The notes: generated from the sequence alone by a model not told the origin. Positions 52,286-62,401 are shown, counted from the first letter of the stretch. The stretch is DNA of 64,000 nucleotides from Mycolicibacterium sp. CBMA 234 (GCF_009729415.1 NZ_MPKW01000018.1:434001-498000); one strand, 5' to 3'. Numbers and translations are program-made.

Positions 52286-52337
52286 AACGTGAAGAAGATG
52301 GCGAAGATTCGCGAAAAGTCGCCATCTTCTTCACGTT
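52286..52337 (+). terminator. Long perfect hairpin after the formamidase gene
   Basis: 19-bp perfect arms (52286-52304, AACGTGAAGAAGATGGCGA, with 52319-52337) around a 14-base loop, seven bases after the stop codon. No U-tract. The right arm ends 36 bases before the next start, so it may also affect the amidase leader. Confidence 0.7.
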
Positions 52338-52373
52338 AGGCGTCGTTGCGGTACTGCTTGGTACCGTGACGGT

Positions 52374-53780
52374 ATGACACGCATCAGCACATTCGGTGAC
52401 GACGCCCTCGGTGACCTCGACGCGGTCGGCGTCGCTGCTGCGATCCGCAGCGGTGCGGTGTCGGCGACGGAGATCGTGCGGGCGGCCATTGCCCGCACCG
52501 AGAAGGCGCAGCCCGAACTCAACGGCCTGGCGTACCAGGCCTTCGAGCAAGCAGTCGAAAAGGCCAGTGCACCAACGTCATTCGGTGGATTTTTCGACGG
52601 CGTGCCGACGTTCATCAAAGACAATGTTGCGGTCGCGGGCTGGCCGACGATGCAAGGCACCGACGCGTGGATGCCCAATCCGTTGCGCGCCGACGGCAAT
52701 TGGGCCCGGTTGTACCTGTCGACCGGGTTGGTGCCGCTGGGCAAGACGCAGATGTCGGAATTCGGGTTCAGCGCCTCGGCCGAGCATCCCCGCCTCGGGG
52801 CGGTGCGCAATCCGTGGGACACCTCGGTGACCGCGGGTGCGTCGTCGTCCGGGTCGGGCGCCTTCGTCGCAGCCGGGGTGGTGCCCATCGCGCACGCCAA
52901 CGACGGCGGCGGTTCCATCCGAATCCCGGCCTCCTGCAACGGTTTGGTGGGCCTCAAGCCCACCCGTGGTCGGCTACCGGTGGACCGCGAGACCCGGATG
53001 CCGCTGCAGATCGTCGCCAACGGCGTCCTGACCCGCAGTGTTCGCGACACCGCGGCGTTCTATCGGGAAGCCGAGCGCGTCTACCGCAACCCGAAACTGC
53101 CGGCGGTCGGTGACGTCACCGCGCCCGGTCAGCGCCGGCTGCGTATTGCCGTGTGCACCAGCTCGATCGGCCGCGATGCGAGCCCGGAGATCCGGGAGCT
53201 GACGATGCAGACCGCGGCGCAGCTGGAGGCGCTCGGCCACCGCGTCACCGAGATCGGTAACCCGGTTCCGGAACGGTTCCGCGACGACTTCGTGCTGTAT
53301 TGGGCCTTTTTGGCCTTCGCGATGGTCCGTGGTGGCAAGCACGCCTTCGGCCCGAGCTTCGATCGCACCAAGCTGGACAACCTCACGCTCGGTCTCGAGC
53401 GGTTGGCTGCGCGCAACCTGTACCGCGTGCCGGCCGCGATCGCGCGGCTGTCCGCGTCGCGACGCATCCCGGCGCGGCTCGCCCGCGACTATGACGTGCT
53501 GCTGACCCCGACGCTGACCGAGGTCACCCCGCCGGTCGGGCATCTGGATCCGATGGCCGACTACGACCAGATCATGTCGCGGTTGATCGACTGGGTGGGC
53601 TTCACTCCGCTGCAGAACGCCAGCGGTGCCCCGGCAGTTTCGCTTCCGCTGGCCCAGTCCGCGGCAGGGTTGCCCGTCGGCATGATGTTCGGGGCGGCGG
53701 CCGGTCAGGAAGCCACGCTGCTGGCCTTGGCCTACGAGTTGGAGCAGGCGGTCGGCTGGGCGACGCTCGCGGCACGTTGA
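52374..53780 (+). CDS. amiC: Amidase signature family enzyme
   Basis: 468 residues. Catalytic Ser-cisSer-Lys set: K82 in TFIKDNV, the serine cluster in GASSSGSGAF (157-161) and nucleophile S181 in DGGGSIRIPAS. Note the GASSSGS version in place of GGSSGGS. Hydrolyses an amide, with broad substrates in the family. Matches Rv2888c (amiC) in type and position downstream of tsf. Confidence 0.9.
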   Translation: MTRISTFGDDALGDLDAVGVAAAIRSGAVSATEIVRAAIARTEKAQPELNGLAYQAFEQAVEKASAPTSFGGFFDGVPTFIKDNVAVAGWPTMQGTDAWMPNPLRADGNWARLYLSTGLVPLGKTQMSEFGFSASAEHPRLGAVRNPWDTSVTAGASSSGSGAFVAAGVVPIAHANDGGGSIRIPASCNGLVGLKPTRGRLPVDRETRMPLQIVANGVLTRSVRDTAAFYREAERVYRNPKLPAVGDVTAPGQRRLRIAVCTSSIGRDASPEIRELTMQTAAQLEALGHRVTEIGNPVPERFRDDFVLYWAFLAFAMVRGGKHAFGPSFDRTKLDNLTLGLERLAARNLYRVPAAIARLSASRRIPARLARDYDVLLTPTLTEVTPPVGHLDPMADYDQIMSRLIDWVGFTPLQNASGAPAVSLPLAQSAAGLPVGMMFGAAAGQEATLLALAYELEQAVGWATLAAR

Positions 53781-53916
53781 CACTGCGGCACGTTGACACT
53801 GCGTTGCGGGTGCGCGCCACTCGAACGTTCGCGCAGTTGAGGCAGAGCCAACACCAGCCTTGTTGCTCAGCCGCGCTTATGCTGTCTCACAGGTTCTGTC
53901 CAACTTGGGGGTGTGC

Positions 53917-54600
53917 ATGACTGTCGGGCCCGAAAACGGGGCGCAGGGACAGCCGTGGCGGGAGTCAGCTGACGACAAGGCGCCGGACCCTGCGTCGGGT
54001 CCCGAGCCGTCCACCGAGCTGAGCTCCACACCATCAGAGCCTGAGTCGAATCCGGACTCCGACGACGCACCCGGCACCATCCGCTGGCAGGACCCGGCCA
54101 CCGCGAAGCCCAGGCCGCCGACCGTCGGCGAAGCCCGGGCCCGGGACAAGGCGAAGAAGGCGCGCGAGGCCGAAGAAGAGATCGAACGCGTGAAAGCCGA
54201 GAAGGCCCGCAAGCGTGCGGCCACCGGCAAGAAGGTGCTGATCGGTTCGGCCGTGGGCGTCGGTGTGGTGGCGGTCGTCGCCGCCGGCTACGCGATGTTC
54301 CACGACGACAATGTCAGTGCGTCCTGCGTGAAGGACGGCACCAACGAAGTGGTGCCGGACAGCTACTGCAGCAGCGGGCACAGCTCCGGAGGGGGCATGT
54401 TCATCTTCGCCGGGTCGCCGTATCGCTACTACTACGGCGGCTCGAACACAGGGGTCGGGAGCGTCGCCCACGGTGGCACGCTGACTCTGCCCAAAGGCAC
54501 TACGGCCACAACGAAATCCGGCACGTCCATCTCGAAGTCCGGGTCATCGGTCTCGCGCGGCGGCTTCGGCTCGTCGAGCAGCGGAAGCTCTGGCAGCTGA
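53917..54600 (+). CDS. Single-pass membrane protein with Ser/Gly-rich tail (YjfM/DUF1190-like)
   Basis: 227 residues from the ATG at 53917. Acidic, Pro/Ser-rich N-terminus (1-70), a charged coiled-coil-like segment (EARARDKAKKAREAEEEIER), one transmembrane helix (VLIGSAVGVGVVAVVAAGYAMF), then an extracytoplasmic part with two Cys (SASCVKDG, DSYCSSG) and a YRYYYGG plus Gly/Ser/Thr-rich tail ending SSSSGSSGS. The tail and context match YjfM-type DUF1190 proteins beside YjfC/YjfL. Its last base begins the ATP-grasp gene, so it is probably a partner or substrate of that enzyme. Similarity is judged by eye. Confidence 0.7.
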   Translation: MTVGPENGAQGQPWRESADDKAPDPASGPEPSTELSSTPSEPESNPDSDDAPGTIRWQDPATAKPRPPTVGEARARDKAKKAREAEEEIERVKAEKARKRAATGKKVLIGSAVGVGVVAVVAAGYAMFHDDNVSASCVKDGTNEVVPDSYCSSGHSSGGGMFIFAGSPYRYYYGGSNTGVGSVAHGGTLTLPKGTTATTKSGTSISKSGSSVSRGGFGSSSSGSSGS

Positions 54601-55763
54601 TGCGGCGCGAACGAAGCACCCCGCGGCCGGGGTGGCAGCAGATCATCGCCAAACAGGGCATGTGCTTCGACACCCCCGCGCTGAGCGCCGACGGCAGCAT
54701 GCGCCCGTACTGGGACGAGTCGGTGCACTACGTCTTCGACATGGACGAGGTGCTCTCGATCGAGGCGTCGGTCGAGGTGCTGCATTCGATGTGTCTGGAC
54801 GCGGTCGAACAGATCGTGCTGACCGAGCGCTACCGCGACTTCGGGCTCCCGGAATGGAGCTGGCCGCACATCGAAAAGTCTTGGCGGCGTAGCGATCCAC
54901 ACCTGTACGGGCGCTTCGACCTGAGGTACGACGGTCGTCGGCCACCGGTGCTGCTGGAGTACAACGCGGACACCCCGACGTCGCTGCTGGAGGCGTCGAT
55001 CCTGCAGTGGTACTGGAAGACCGATGTCTTTCCCGCCGACGATCAATGGAACTCGCTGCACGAGAAGCTGGTTGACCGCTGGAAGGAACTCCGGGATCGG
55101 TTGCCCGGCACCGAAACCCACTTCACGTGGTCGTCGGCGGACACCAGTGGCGAAGACAATGTCACGCTGGCGTACTTGCAGGAGTGCGCCGCCGAGGCAG
55201 GGCTGCACACCGTCGGCCTGGCCATCGAGCAACTCGGCTGGGATCGGGACCTCAAGCGATTCGTCGATCTGGAAGAAGCGCCGATCTCGTCGCTGTTCAA
55301 GCTTTACCCGTGGGAGTGGGTGCTCGACGACGAATTCGGCCGCTACGCCGTCGATTCGTTGCCGGAGACCATGTGGGTTGAGCCGCTGTGGAAGACGCTG
55401 CTGAGCAACAAAGCGATCCTGGCCGTCCTGTGGGAGATGTACCCGGGCCACCCGAACTTGTTGCCGGCGTATCTCGATGACCCACATGAGCTGACCGAGT
55501 ACGTACGCAAGCCCAAGTTGGGGCGCGAGGGGGCGAACGTCACCATCGTCGGCGCCGGCTTTGAGACCCAGACCGGCGGCGTCTACGGCGAGGAAGGCTA
55601 CGTCTACCAATTGCTTGATCCGCTACCGCAATTCGACGACATGCGGCCCGCATTGGGCGCCTGGATCGTCGGCGATGAATCGGCCGGGCTCGGTATCCGC
55701 GAGACCTCTGGTCTGGTTACCGACAACGGCGCAGCCTTTGTGCCCCACCGCATCCCGCAGTGA
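54600..55763 (+). CDS. Glutathionylspermidine-synthase-like ATP-grasp ligase (YjfC/YgiC type)
   Basis: 387 residues, the size of the stand-alone synthase domain. Typical segments are YWDESVHYVFDMDEVLSIE, DLRYDGRRPPVLLEYNADTPTSLLEAS (the ATP-grasp LLEYNADTPT motif), KLYPWEWVLDDEFG, EPLWKTLLSNKAILAVLWE, and RKPKLGREGANV. The reaction would form an amide bond using ATP. Mycobacteria lack glutathione and use mycothiol, so the substrate must be something else, such as a peptide or protein tail. Flanked by a DUF1190-like gene and a DUF350 gene, the same trio as E. coli yjfM-yjfC-yjfL. Confidence 0.9.
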   Translation: MRRERSTPRPGWQQIIAKQGMCFDTPALSADGSMRPYWDESVHYVFDMDEVLSIEASVEVLHSMCLDAVEQIVLTERYRDFGLPEWSWPHIEKSWRRSDPHLYGRFDLRYDGRRPPVLLEYNADTPTSLLEASILQWYWKTDVFPADDQWNSLHEKLVDRWKELRDRLPGTETHFTWSSADTSGEDNVTLAYLQECAAEAGLHTVGLAIEQLGWDRDLKRFVDLEEAPISSLFKLYPWEWVLDDEFGRYAVDSLPETMWVEPLWKTLLSNKAILAVLWEMYPGHPNLLPAYLDDPHELTEYVRKPKLGREGANVTIVGAGFETQTGGVYGEEGYVYQLLDPLPQFDDMRPALGAWIVGDESAGLGIRETSGLVTDNGAAFVPHRIPQ

Positions 55764-55782
55764 CCGGAAGGAAACAAACTTC

Positions 55783-56232
55783 ATGACCCTCACCGCTTTC
55801 GGTACCGGCTACTGGTCGATCGTCGGGCACGGGGCCACAGCCATCGCGATGTACGCCATCGTCGGCGTCGCGCTGATGATCCTGGGCTTCTACGTCATCG
55901 ACTGGACGACGCCCGGACCGCTGCGCGAACTGGTGCGTACTGGCCACCCGAACGCCGCGGCCGTCGCGGCCTCGGGCGTGGTGTCGATGGCCTTCATCGT
56001 GGTGCTGGCGATCTACAGCTCGTCGGGCGACCTGAACGCCGGGCTGATCAAGACATTGGTGTTCGGACTGATCGGCATTGCCGCGCAAGCACTTTCGGTG
56101 CGCCTCATCGGGTTCGTCAAGGGCCTCGACATCGGCGCCATGCTGGCCGAGAAGAAGTTCACCCCGGTCGTGCTCGATGTCGCGGCGTCGTACCTGGCGT
56201 TCGGTTTGATCGTCGCTGCGGCCATCCTGTAA
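55783..56232 (+). CDS. DUF350 (YjfL/UPF0719) membrane protein
   Basis: 149 residues from the ATG at 55783. Four hydrophobic helices (MYAIVGVALMILGFYVIDWT; ASGVVSMAFIVVLAIY; LIKTLVFGLIGIAAQALSVRLIG; VVLDVAASYLAFGLIVAAAIL). Conserved DWTTPGPLRELV is typical of DUF350. It lies 19 bases after the ATP-grasp gene. Function is unknown; its co-occurrence with GspS-like ligases is a known genomic pattern. Confidence 0.85.
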   Translation: MTLTAFGTGYWSIVGHGATAIAMYAIVGVALMILGFYVIDWTTPGPLRELVRTGHPNAAAVAASGVVSMAFIVVLAIYSSSGDLNAGLIKTLVFGLIGIAAQALSVRLIGFVKGLDIGAMLAEKKFTPVVLDVAASYLAFGLIVAAAIL

Positions 56233-56289
56233 AAACTTGCCGCACTCCTCATCGCGGCTCGTCCCTCGCCGCTTGATCGTCGTACGGCG

Positions 56290-56715
56290 TCAGTCGGGCG
56301 GCAGCAGGGTGATCAGCGTCTGGCGGAAGGCCCGGCGCTGCGGCTCGGTGAGATCGGCCAACAGTGCGTCGTCGGCGGCGCGGATGCCGGCGACGGTCTT
56401 GCTGAGCAGGCTGCGACCGGCCTTGGTCAGCTCGGTGGGCCGCGATCGGCCTGCGGCGACGGTCGACGGTCGGGTGATCAGCTCGCGATCCTGGAGCGCG
56501 CGGACCACGATGTTCATGGCCTGCGGCGACACCCCGATGTAACGGGACATTTCGGCATTCGACATGCCGGGGCGGTTGTCGACGATCCGTAGGCAGACGA
56601 ACTGCGGGAAGGTCAGGCCCAGCGGTTCAAGGACATCAACCGTGATCCCGCTACGCAATTCGGTGGCGATCCGGCTCAGCAGGTACCCGAGGGGAGCGTC
56701 CTCAACATCGAACAT
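56290..56715 (-). CDS. MarR family transcriptional regulator (Rv2887-like)
   Basis: 141 residues from the ATG at 56715; the huge open frame extending upstream is antisense to pyrH and frr and is rejected. MarR winged helix: LTFPQFVCLRIVDNRPGMSNAEMSRYIGVSPQAMNIVVRALQD, then the wing (STVAAGRSRPTELT). Position between amiC and pyrH matches Rv2887, whose loss in M. tuberculosis derepresses the methyltransferase Rv0560c. Here a methyltransferase is divergent next to it with palindromes between. Confidence 0.9.
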   Translation of the reverse strand: MFDVEDAPLGYLLSRIATELRSGITVDVLEPLGLTFPQFVCLRIVDNRPGMSNAEMSRYIGVSPQAMNIVVRALQDRELITRPSTVAAGRSRPTELTKAGRSLLSKTVAGIRAADDALLADLTEPQRRAFRQTLITLLPPD

Positions 56716-56716
56716 G

Positions 56717-56729
56717 TCAATTATATTGA
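56717..56729. promoter_or_regulatory. MarR operator candidate 1
   Basis: TCAAT-TAT-ATTGA, a 13-bp palindrome just upstream of the MarR start codon. AT-rich. Confidence 0.55.
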
Positions 56730-56733
56730 CATA

Positions 56734-56750
56734 TATCAACTGCGTTGATA
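56734..56750. promoter_or_regulatory. MarR operator candidate 2
   Basis: TATCAAC-TGC-GTTGATA, perfect 7-bp arms, ending 10 bases before the methyltransferase start. Related TCAA/TTGA arms link it to candidate 1. Confidence 0.65.
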
Positions 56751-56751
56751 A

Positions 56752-57450
<699 letters not shown>

Positions 57451-57561
57451 TCGGGCGCATCGGGTTCCACCCTCCAGCGCCCGGTCCGATCGCCATGAGG
57501 CAGGATGGAGCCGCTGCCGATCGCCGGGGCAGCTGTGACTTGTGGGGACCGAAGGAGTCTG

Positions 57562-58305
57562 ATGACAGAGGCAGACAACGGTAGCCAGGGTGTGAACCCG
57601 GCGGGCTATACGCGGGTGCTCCTGAAACTCGGTGGCGAGATGTTCGGCGGCGGCGCGGTGGGTCTGGACCCCGACGTCGTGGCCTTGGTTGCCCGGCAGA
57701 TCGCCGAGGTGGTCCGCGACGGTGTGCAGGTCGCCGTCGTCATCGGTGGCGGCAACTTCTTCCGCGGTGCGCAGCTGCAACAGCGCGGCATGGAGCGGAC
57801 CCGCAGCGACTACATGGGCATGCTCGGCACTGTGATGAACAGCCTTGCGCTGCAAGACTTCCTGCAGAAGGAAGGCATCGACACCCGCGTGCAGACCGCG
57901 ATCACCATGGGGCAGGTCGCTGAGCCGTACATCCCGCTGCGCGCCCGTCGGCACCTGGAGAAGGGCCGCGTGGTGATCTTCGGTGCCGGCATGGGACTGC
58001 CCTACTTCTCCACCGACACCACCGCCGCGCAGCGCGCGCTGGAAATCGGCGCCGAGGTAGTCCTCATGGCGAAGGCCGTCGACGGCGTGTTCACGGCCGA
58101 TCCGCGTGAGGTGCCCGACGCTGAGATGATCACCGCCATCACCCATCGCGAGGTGCTGGAGCGCGACCTCAAGGTCGCCGATGCCACGGCATTCAGCCTG
58201 TGCATGGACAATGGCATGCCGATGTTGGTCTTCAATCTGCTCACCGAAGGCAATATCGCGCGTGCGGTCGCAGGTGAGAAGATCGGAACGCTGGTCTCCA
58301 GCTAG
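57562..58305 (+). CDS. pyrH: UMP kinase
   Basis: 247 residues from the ATG at 57562, with GAAGGAG four bases upstream. Amino-acid-kinase fold: [42 protein letters not shown] and [18 protein letters not shown]. Phosphorylates UMP to UDP. Followed by frr 42 bases later, the conserved order. Confidence 0.97.
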   Translation: MTEADNGSQGVNPAGYTRVLLKLGGEMFGGGAVGLDPDVVALVARQIAEVVRDGVQVAVVIGGGNFFRGAQLQQRGMERTRSDYMGMLGTVMNSLALQDFLQKEGIDTRVQTAITMGQVAEPYIPLRARRHLEKGRVVIFGAGMGLPYFSTDTTAAQRALEIGAEVVLMAKAVDGVFTADPREVPDAEMITAITHREVLERDLKVADATAFSLCMDNGMPMLVFNLLTEGNIARAVAGEKIGTLVSS

Positions 58306-58347
58306 AACTGGGTGGCCGGGCGAGCGGGAGCGACGGGAGATAATGAA

Positions 58348-58905
58348 TTGATCGAGGAAACCCTCTTCGATGCCGAAGAGAAGATGGACAAGGCCGTCTC
58401 GGTGGCCCGTGACGACCTGGCGTCGATCCGCACCGGCCGGGCCAACCCGGGCATGTTCAACCGGATCAACATCGAGTACTACGGCTCGATGACGCCGATC
58501 ACCCAGCTGGCGAGCATCAACGTCCCTGAGGCACGCATGGTGGTCATCAAGCCCTACGAGGCGGGCCAGCTGAAGGCCATCGAGGACTCCATCCGGAACT
58601 CGGACCTCGGCGTCAACCCGAGCAACGACGGCAGCATCATCCGCATCTCCATCCCGCAGCTGACCGAGGAACGCCGCAGGGAACTCGTCAAGCAGGCCAA
58701 GGGCAAGGGCGAGGACGCCAAGGTGTCGGTGCGCAACATCCGTCGCAAGGCGATGGACGAACTGAACCGAATCAAGAAGGACGGCGAAGCGGGCGAGGAC
58801 GAAGTCGCGCGCGCCGAAAAGGATCTGGACAAGACCACCGCCACGTACACGGCTCAGGTCGACGATCTGGTCAAGCACAAGGAAGGCGAGCTGCTGGAGG
58901 TCTAG
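58348..58905 (+). CDS. frr: Ribosome recycling factor
   Basis: 185 residues from a TTG at 58348, with GGGAG nine bases upstream; this gives exactly the length of the M. tuberculosis protein, so the in-frame start at 58312 is not used. Signatures: [48 protein letters not shown] and [15 protein letters not shown]. Releases the ribosome from mRNA with EF-G. Confidence 0.96.
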   Translation: MIEETLFDAEEKMDKAVSVARDDLASIRTGRANPGMFNRINIEYYGSMTPITQLASINVPEARMVVIKPYEAGQLKAIEDSIRNSDLGVNPSNDGSIIRISIPQLTEERRRELVKQAKGKGEDAKVSVRNIRRKAMDELNRIKKDGEAGEDEVARAEKDLDKTTATYTAQVDDLVKHKEGELLEV

Positions 58906-58922
58906 TACCTCCCAGCCCAGCC

Positions 58923-59804
58923 GTGACTTTCGTGGCCACCGACACCGCTCCGACCGGGGAGCCCAAGAAGACATCGCGCGCCGGGCGCAACCTGCCCGCG
59001 GCGATCTCCGTCGGCGCCGTTTTGGGCGGCACCGTCATCTCGACGTTGTTGTGGGCCCCGCAGCTGTGGGTGGCCTTGGTGGCGCTGGCGATCGCCCTGG
59101 CCACTCTCGAGGTGGTGCGGCGACTGCGTGAAGGCGGCTACGCAGTCCCGGTGATCCCGCTGTTGATCGGTGGGCAGGCCATGATCTGGCTGACCTGGCC
59201 GTACCGGGAAGCCGGGGCGCTGGGTGCATTCGGCGGCACGGTGGCGTTGTGCCTGATCTGGCGGTTGTTGTCGGGCGGACTGAAGGCTGCGCCGGTCAAC
59301 TACACGCGCGACGTCTCGGTGACGATCTTCCTGGCCGCCTGGGTGCCGTTGTTCGGTGCTTTCACGGCGCTGCTGATTTATCCGCACCACGGCGATACCC
59401 ATGAGGGCGCCATGCAGGTGTTCTGCATGATGCTGGGCGTGGTGGCCTCCGATATCGGCGGCTACGCCGCCGGCGTGCTGTTCGGTAGGCACGCGATGGT
59501 GCCGGCCATCAGCCCGAAGAAGTCCTGGGAGGGACTCAGCGGGTCGCTAGTGTTCAGCATCGTCGTCTCGGTGCTGTCGGTGCACTTCCTGGCCGGCCGG
59601 CCGTTCTGGATCGGCGTTCCGCTGGGCATCATGCTCGTCATCACCGGTACCCTCGGCGACCTGGTGGAATCGCAGGTGAAGCGCGATCTGGGGATCAAGG
59701 ACATGGGCACGCTGCTGCCTGGTCACGGTGGTCTGATGGACCGGATCGACTCGATTCTGCCGTCTGGGGTTGCTGCCTGGCTGGTGCTGGAGTTGCTGAG
59801 CTGA
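58923..59804 (+). CDS. cdsA: Phosphatidate cytidylyltransferase
   Basis: 293 residues, GTG start 17 bases after frr. About eight transmembrane segments; the C-terminal signature S-x-x-K-R-x4-K-D...G-H-G-G-x-x-D-R-x-D is intact in SQVKRDLGIKDMGTLLPGHG and GLMDRID. Makes CDP-diacylglycerol from phosphatidate and CTP, the precursor of PI and other phospholipids. Its last 110 bases are overlapped antisense by the transporter gene. Confidence 0.95.
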   Translation: MTFVATDTAPTGEPKKTSRAGRNLPAAISVGAVLGGTVISTLLWAPQLWVALVALAIALATLEVVRRLREGGYAVPVIPLLIGGQAMIWLTWPYREAGALGAFGGTVALCLIWRLLSGGLKAAPVNYTRDVSVTIFLAAWVPLFGAFTALLIYPHHGDTHEGAMQVFCMMLGVVASDIGGYAAGVLFGRHAMVPAISPKKSWEGLSGSLVFSIVVSVLSVHFLAGRPFWIGVPLGIMLVITGTLGDLVESQVKRDLGIKDMGTLLPGHGGLMDRIDSILPSGVAAWLVLELLS

Positions 59805-60660
59805 CGGTCTGGGCCACGGCCCGGGAATTGAGCCAGCAGGCCAGTGCGCCGAGCACCAGACCGGCCGCGACGCCGACGTCCGGCCGCTGGCCGAGCAGCA
59901 ACCAGGACAGCGCCCCGGCGATCGCGGGAATGACCGCAAACAGCATGGCCACCGCGGCAGCGCCGTAATGGTCGATGGCTCGCACGTACAGCGTCATGCA
60001 CAAGGTCGCGTTGAACAGCACCACAGCGCCGACCGCGAGGACGGCCGTGTGCACGTTGGTCACGGTCCAGGGCATGAACGCGGCGAGGATCGCCACGGGG
60101 ACCAGTGAGGCCGCGTTCTGCAGCGCAGCGGTGGCGCGGAAGTCCACGCCGCGACAGAACCGCTGCTGGTAGACGCCGCCCGAGGCGATGGCCACCAGCG
60201 AGACGACCAGCAGAACGATGACGACGTCGACCCCGCCGACCGCGAGCAGCCGGCCGGCGCAGGCGGCGAGCACCGCCAGCGCACCGAGGACCAGCGCTAC
60301 GACGCGCATGACGGTCAGCCGTTCACCCAGGAACACGGCGGCCAGCAGCGCCGTGGCGACGGGATTCATCGAGATGATCACGGCACCCAGCACCGCGGGG
60401 GCGCCGTGCATCAACGCCAGGTACAGGCAGATGAACTGCAGTGCCTGGGTCAGTAGCCCGCTCACCAACACGTGCACCAGCCGGGTCCCAGTGGGCCATT
60501 TCACACGTGCGGCCAGCGCCCACCCGGCCAGAATCGCCGCCGCCAGGCCGAATCGGAACACCAGCGTCGCCATGGGGGACAAGGACGAAACAGCAAGGGC
60601 GCCAATGGGATAACCCAACGCGTAGAGGACGGCCAAGATCGACGCGGGACGTAGTGGCAT
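59695..60660 (-). CDS. EamA/DMT-family transporter
   Basis: 321 residues from the ATG at 60660. Ten hydrophobic helices in two EamA repeats (GAPAVLGAVIISMNPVATALLAAVFLGERL; AIDHYGAAAVAMLFAVIPAIAGALSWLLLGQRPDVG). Drug/metabolite exporters of this family move amino acids or small metabolites. The C-terminal ~35 residues after the last helix are hydrophilic and Pro/Ser/Gln-rich, and are coded antisense to the end of cdsA; the family normally ends soon after helix 10. Confidence 0.85.
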   Translation of the reverse strand: MPLRPASILAVLYALGYPIGALAVSSLSPMATLVFRFGLAAAILAGWALAARVKWPTGTRLVHVLVSGLLTQALQFICLYLALMHGAPAVLGAVIISMNPVATALLAAVFLGERLTVMRVVALVLGALAVLAACAGRLLAVGGVDVVIVLLVVSLVAIASGGVYQQRFCRGVDFRATAALQNAASLVPVAILAAFMPWTVTNVHTAVLAVGAVVLFNATLCMTLYVRAIDHYGAAAVAMLFAVIPAIAGALSWLLLGQRPDVGVAAGLVLGALACWLNSRAVAQTVSSATPAPARQQPQTAESSRSGPSDHRDQAAACPCP

Positions 60661-60742
60661 GGGGTCATGGTGAGGCGTAATCGGCCCGAGGTCCAACGAT
60701 TTTCGTCGGTGCGATCCGGTGGGTGCGATACTGGAGCCCGTT

Positions 60743-61840
60743 ATGGCAGTTTCCCTTCCTCTCGTTTTCGATCCGCCGCGCCGTGGTATGCCGCCGCGGC
60801 ACTTAGCCGACCTCGACGCCGACGGCCGCGCCTCGGCCGTCGCTGAGTTGGGGCTGCCCAAATTCCGGGCCAAGCAGCTGGCCAATCAGTACTACGGCCG
60901 CCTCATCGCCGACCCGCAGGAGATGACGGATCTGCCCGCCGCGGTGCGTACGCAGGTGGCCGATGCGCTGTTCCCCGAGCTGATCACGCCGGCACGTCAG
61001 GTGCAGTGCGACGCGGGAGAGACGCGCAAGACGCTGTGGCGTGCGGTGGACGGCACGACATTCGAGTCAGTGTTGATGCGCTACCCCGAGCGCAACACCG
61101 TGTGCATCTCGTCGCAGGCCGGCTGCGGCATGGCCTGCCCGTTCTGCGCCACCGGTCAGGGCGGCCTGCAGCGGAACCTCTCGACAGCCGAGATTCTGGA
61201 GCAGGTGCGGGCCGCATCGTCGGCCATGCGCAATGAGCACGACGGTCGGCTGTCCAACATTGTCTTCATGGGCATGGGGGAGCCGCTGGCCAACTACAAC
61301 CGCGTGGTGGCGGCCGTGCGCCGGATCACCGCGGCCCCGCCGGACGGTTTCGGCATCGGTGCCCGGTCGGTGACGGTGTCGACCGTCGGGTTGGCTCCGG
61401 CGATCCGCAAACTCGCCGACGAGAAGCTGGGTGTGACGCTGGCCGTGTCGCTGCACACCCCTGACGACGAACTACGCGACACCCTGGTGCCGGTGAACAA
61501 CCGCTGGAAGGTGTCCGAAGTCCTTGATGCCGCACGGTATTACGCAGATGTGACGGGTCGCCGGGTGTCGGTGGAGTACGCGTTGATCCGCGACATCAAC
61601 GATCAGCCGTGGCGTGCCGACCTACTGGGCAAGAAGCTGCACAAGGCGCTGGGTTCGCTGGTGCACGTCAATCTCATTCCGCTGAACCCGACTCCGGGAA
61701 GCAAATGGGACGCCAGTCCCAAGCCGGTCGAACGCGAATTCGTGCGCCGGGTGCAGGCTGCGGGGGTGTCGTGCACGGTGCGCGATACCCGGGGACGTGA
61801 AATCGCCGCTGCCTGCGGGCAATTGGCGGCTGAGGGCTAG
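60743..61840 (+). CDS. rlmN: Dual-specificity RNA methyltransferase RlmN
   Basis: 365 residues from the ATG at 60743. Radical-SAM triad C128, C132, C135 in CGMACPFC; other hallmarks are FVSxxxxCISSQ-type [35 protein letters not shown] and the C-terminal [16 protein letters not shown]. Methylates A2503 of 23S rRNA and some tRNAs. In M. tuberculosis H37Rv the gene is split (Rv2880c/Rv2879c); here it is whole. Confidence 0.96.
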   Translation: MAVSLPLVFDPPRRGMPPRHLADLDADGRASAVAELGLPKFRAKQLANQYYGRLIADPQEMTDLPAAVRTQVADALFPELITPARQVQCDAGETRKTLWRAVDGTTFESVLMRYPERNTVCISSQAGCGMACPFCATGQGGLQRNLSTAEILEQVRAASSAMRNEHDGRLSNIVFMGMGEPLANYNRVVAAVRRITAAPPDGFGIGARSVTVSTVGLAPAIRKLADEKLGVTLAVSLHTPDDELRDTLVPVNNRWKVSEVLDAARYYADVTGRRVSVEYALIRDINDQPWRADLLGKKLHKALGSLVHVNLIPLNPTPGSKWDASPKPVEREFVRRVQAAGVSCTVRDTRGREIAAACGQLAAEG

Positions 61841-61847
61841 CCCCCGT

Positions 61848-62387
61848 TCAACGCAGCCCGACGACGTGGCGTAGCTGTGCCAGCAACTGGTCGGTGTCGT
61901 CGCTGCGGACGAGGTAGTGCGACACCGCGATTCGAATCGCGGTCGCCGCTTTCAGCTCGGCGTTGGGCCCCGAGAGCAGCTTCTGCAGCCGACTCCGCAT
62001 TATTGGGACGACGTTCGGCAGCTCGGCGAGCACCGCCTCGGGTTCAATGTCGATCACGCGCACACCCGAATAGGTTTTCTGATACCGCACGATGAATTGC
62101 AGTGCCGCATCAAGCTTTTCGTTGCCGCGCAGACCTTCGGTGGCCGCACTCATCCCGTCGTCGAACAGTTCGCGCTCGTACCGTCCGAACGACTCGAGAA
62201 GTGCCTCTTTCGACGCGAACCAGCGGTACAAGGTGGGTCGTGACACCCCGGCCTGCGTCGCCACCTCGGACAGGCTGAGCTTCGTTTGTCCTTGGCGGGC
62301 AAGCACTTCCGCAGTCGCCACCAGGATTCGGCTTGGGGTCGAGGCGTCCTCGACGGAGCCGCCCTGGGGGCTCGCGGTACCAGTCAC
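61848..62387 (-). CDS. TetR family transcriptional regulator
   Basis: 179 residues, GTG start. TetR_N helix-turn-helix: KLSLSEVATQAGVSRPTLYRWFASKEALLESF. The C-terminal domain is short. It follows the WS/DGAT-like gene on the same strand with 27 bases between, and a 13-bp palindrome lies just before its start, so it may be an autoregulator and/or repressor of the acyltransferase transcript. Confidence 0.9.
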   Translation of the reverse strand: MTGTASPQGGSVEDASTPSRILVATAEVLARQGQTKLSLSEVATQAGVSRPTLYRWFASKEALLESFGRYERELFDDGMSAATEGLRGNEKLDAALQFIVRYQKTYSGVRVIDIEPEAVLAELPNVVPIMRSRLQKLLSGPNAELKAATAIRIAVSHYLVRSDDTDQLLAQLRHVVGLR

Positions 62388-62388
62388 C

Positions 62389-62401
62389 GTACCGATGGTA
62401 C
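62389..62401. promoter_or_regulatory. Palindrome upstream of the TetR gene
   Basis: GTACC-GAT-GGTAC, perfect 5-bp arms, one base upstream of the GTG start. Possible TetR operator within the intercistronic gap. Confidence 0.4.
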
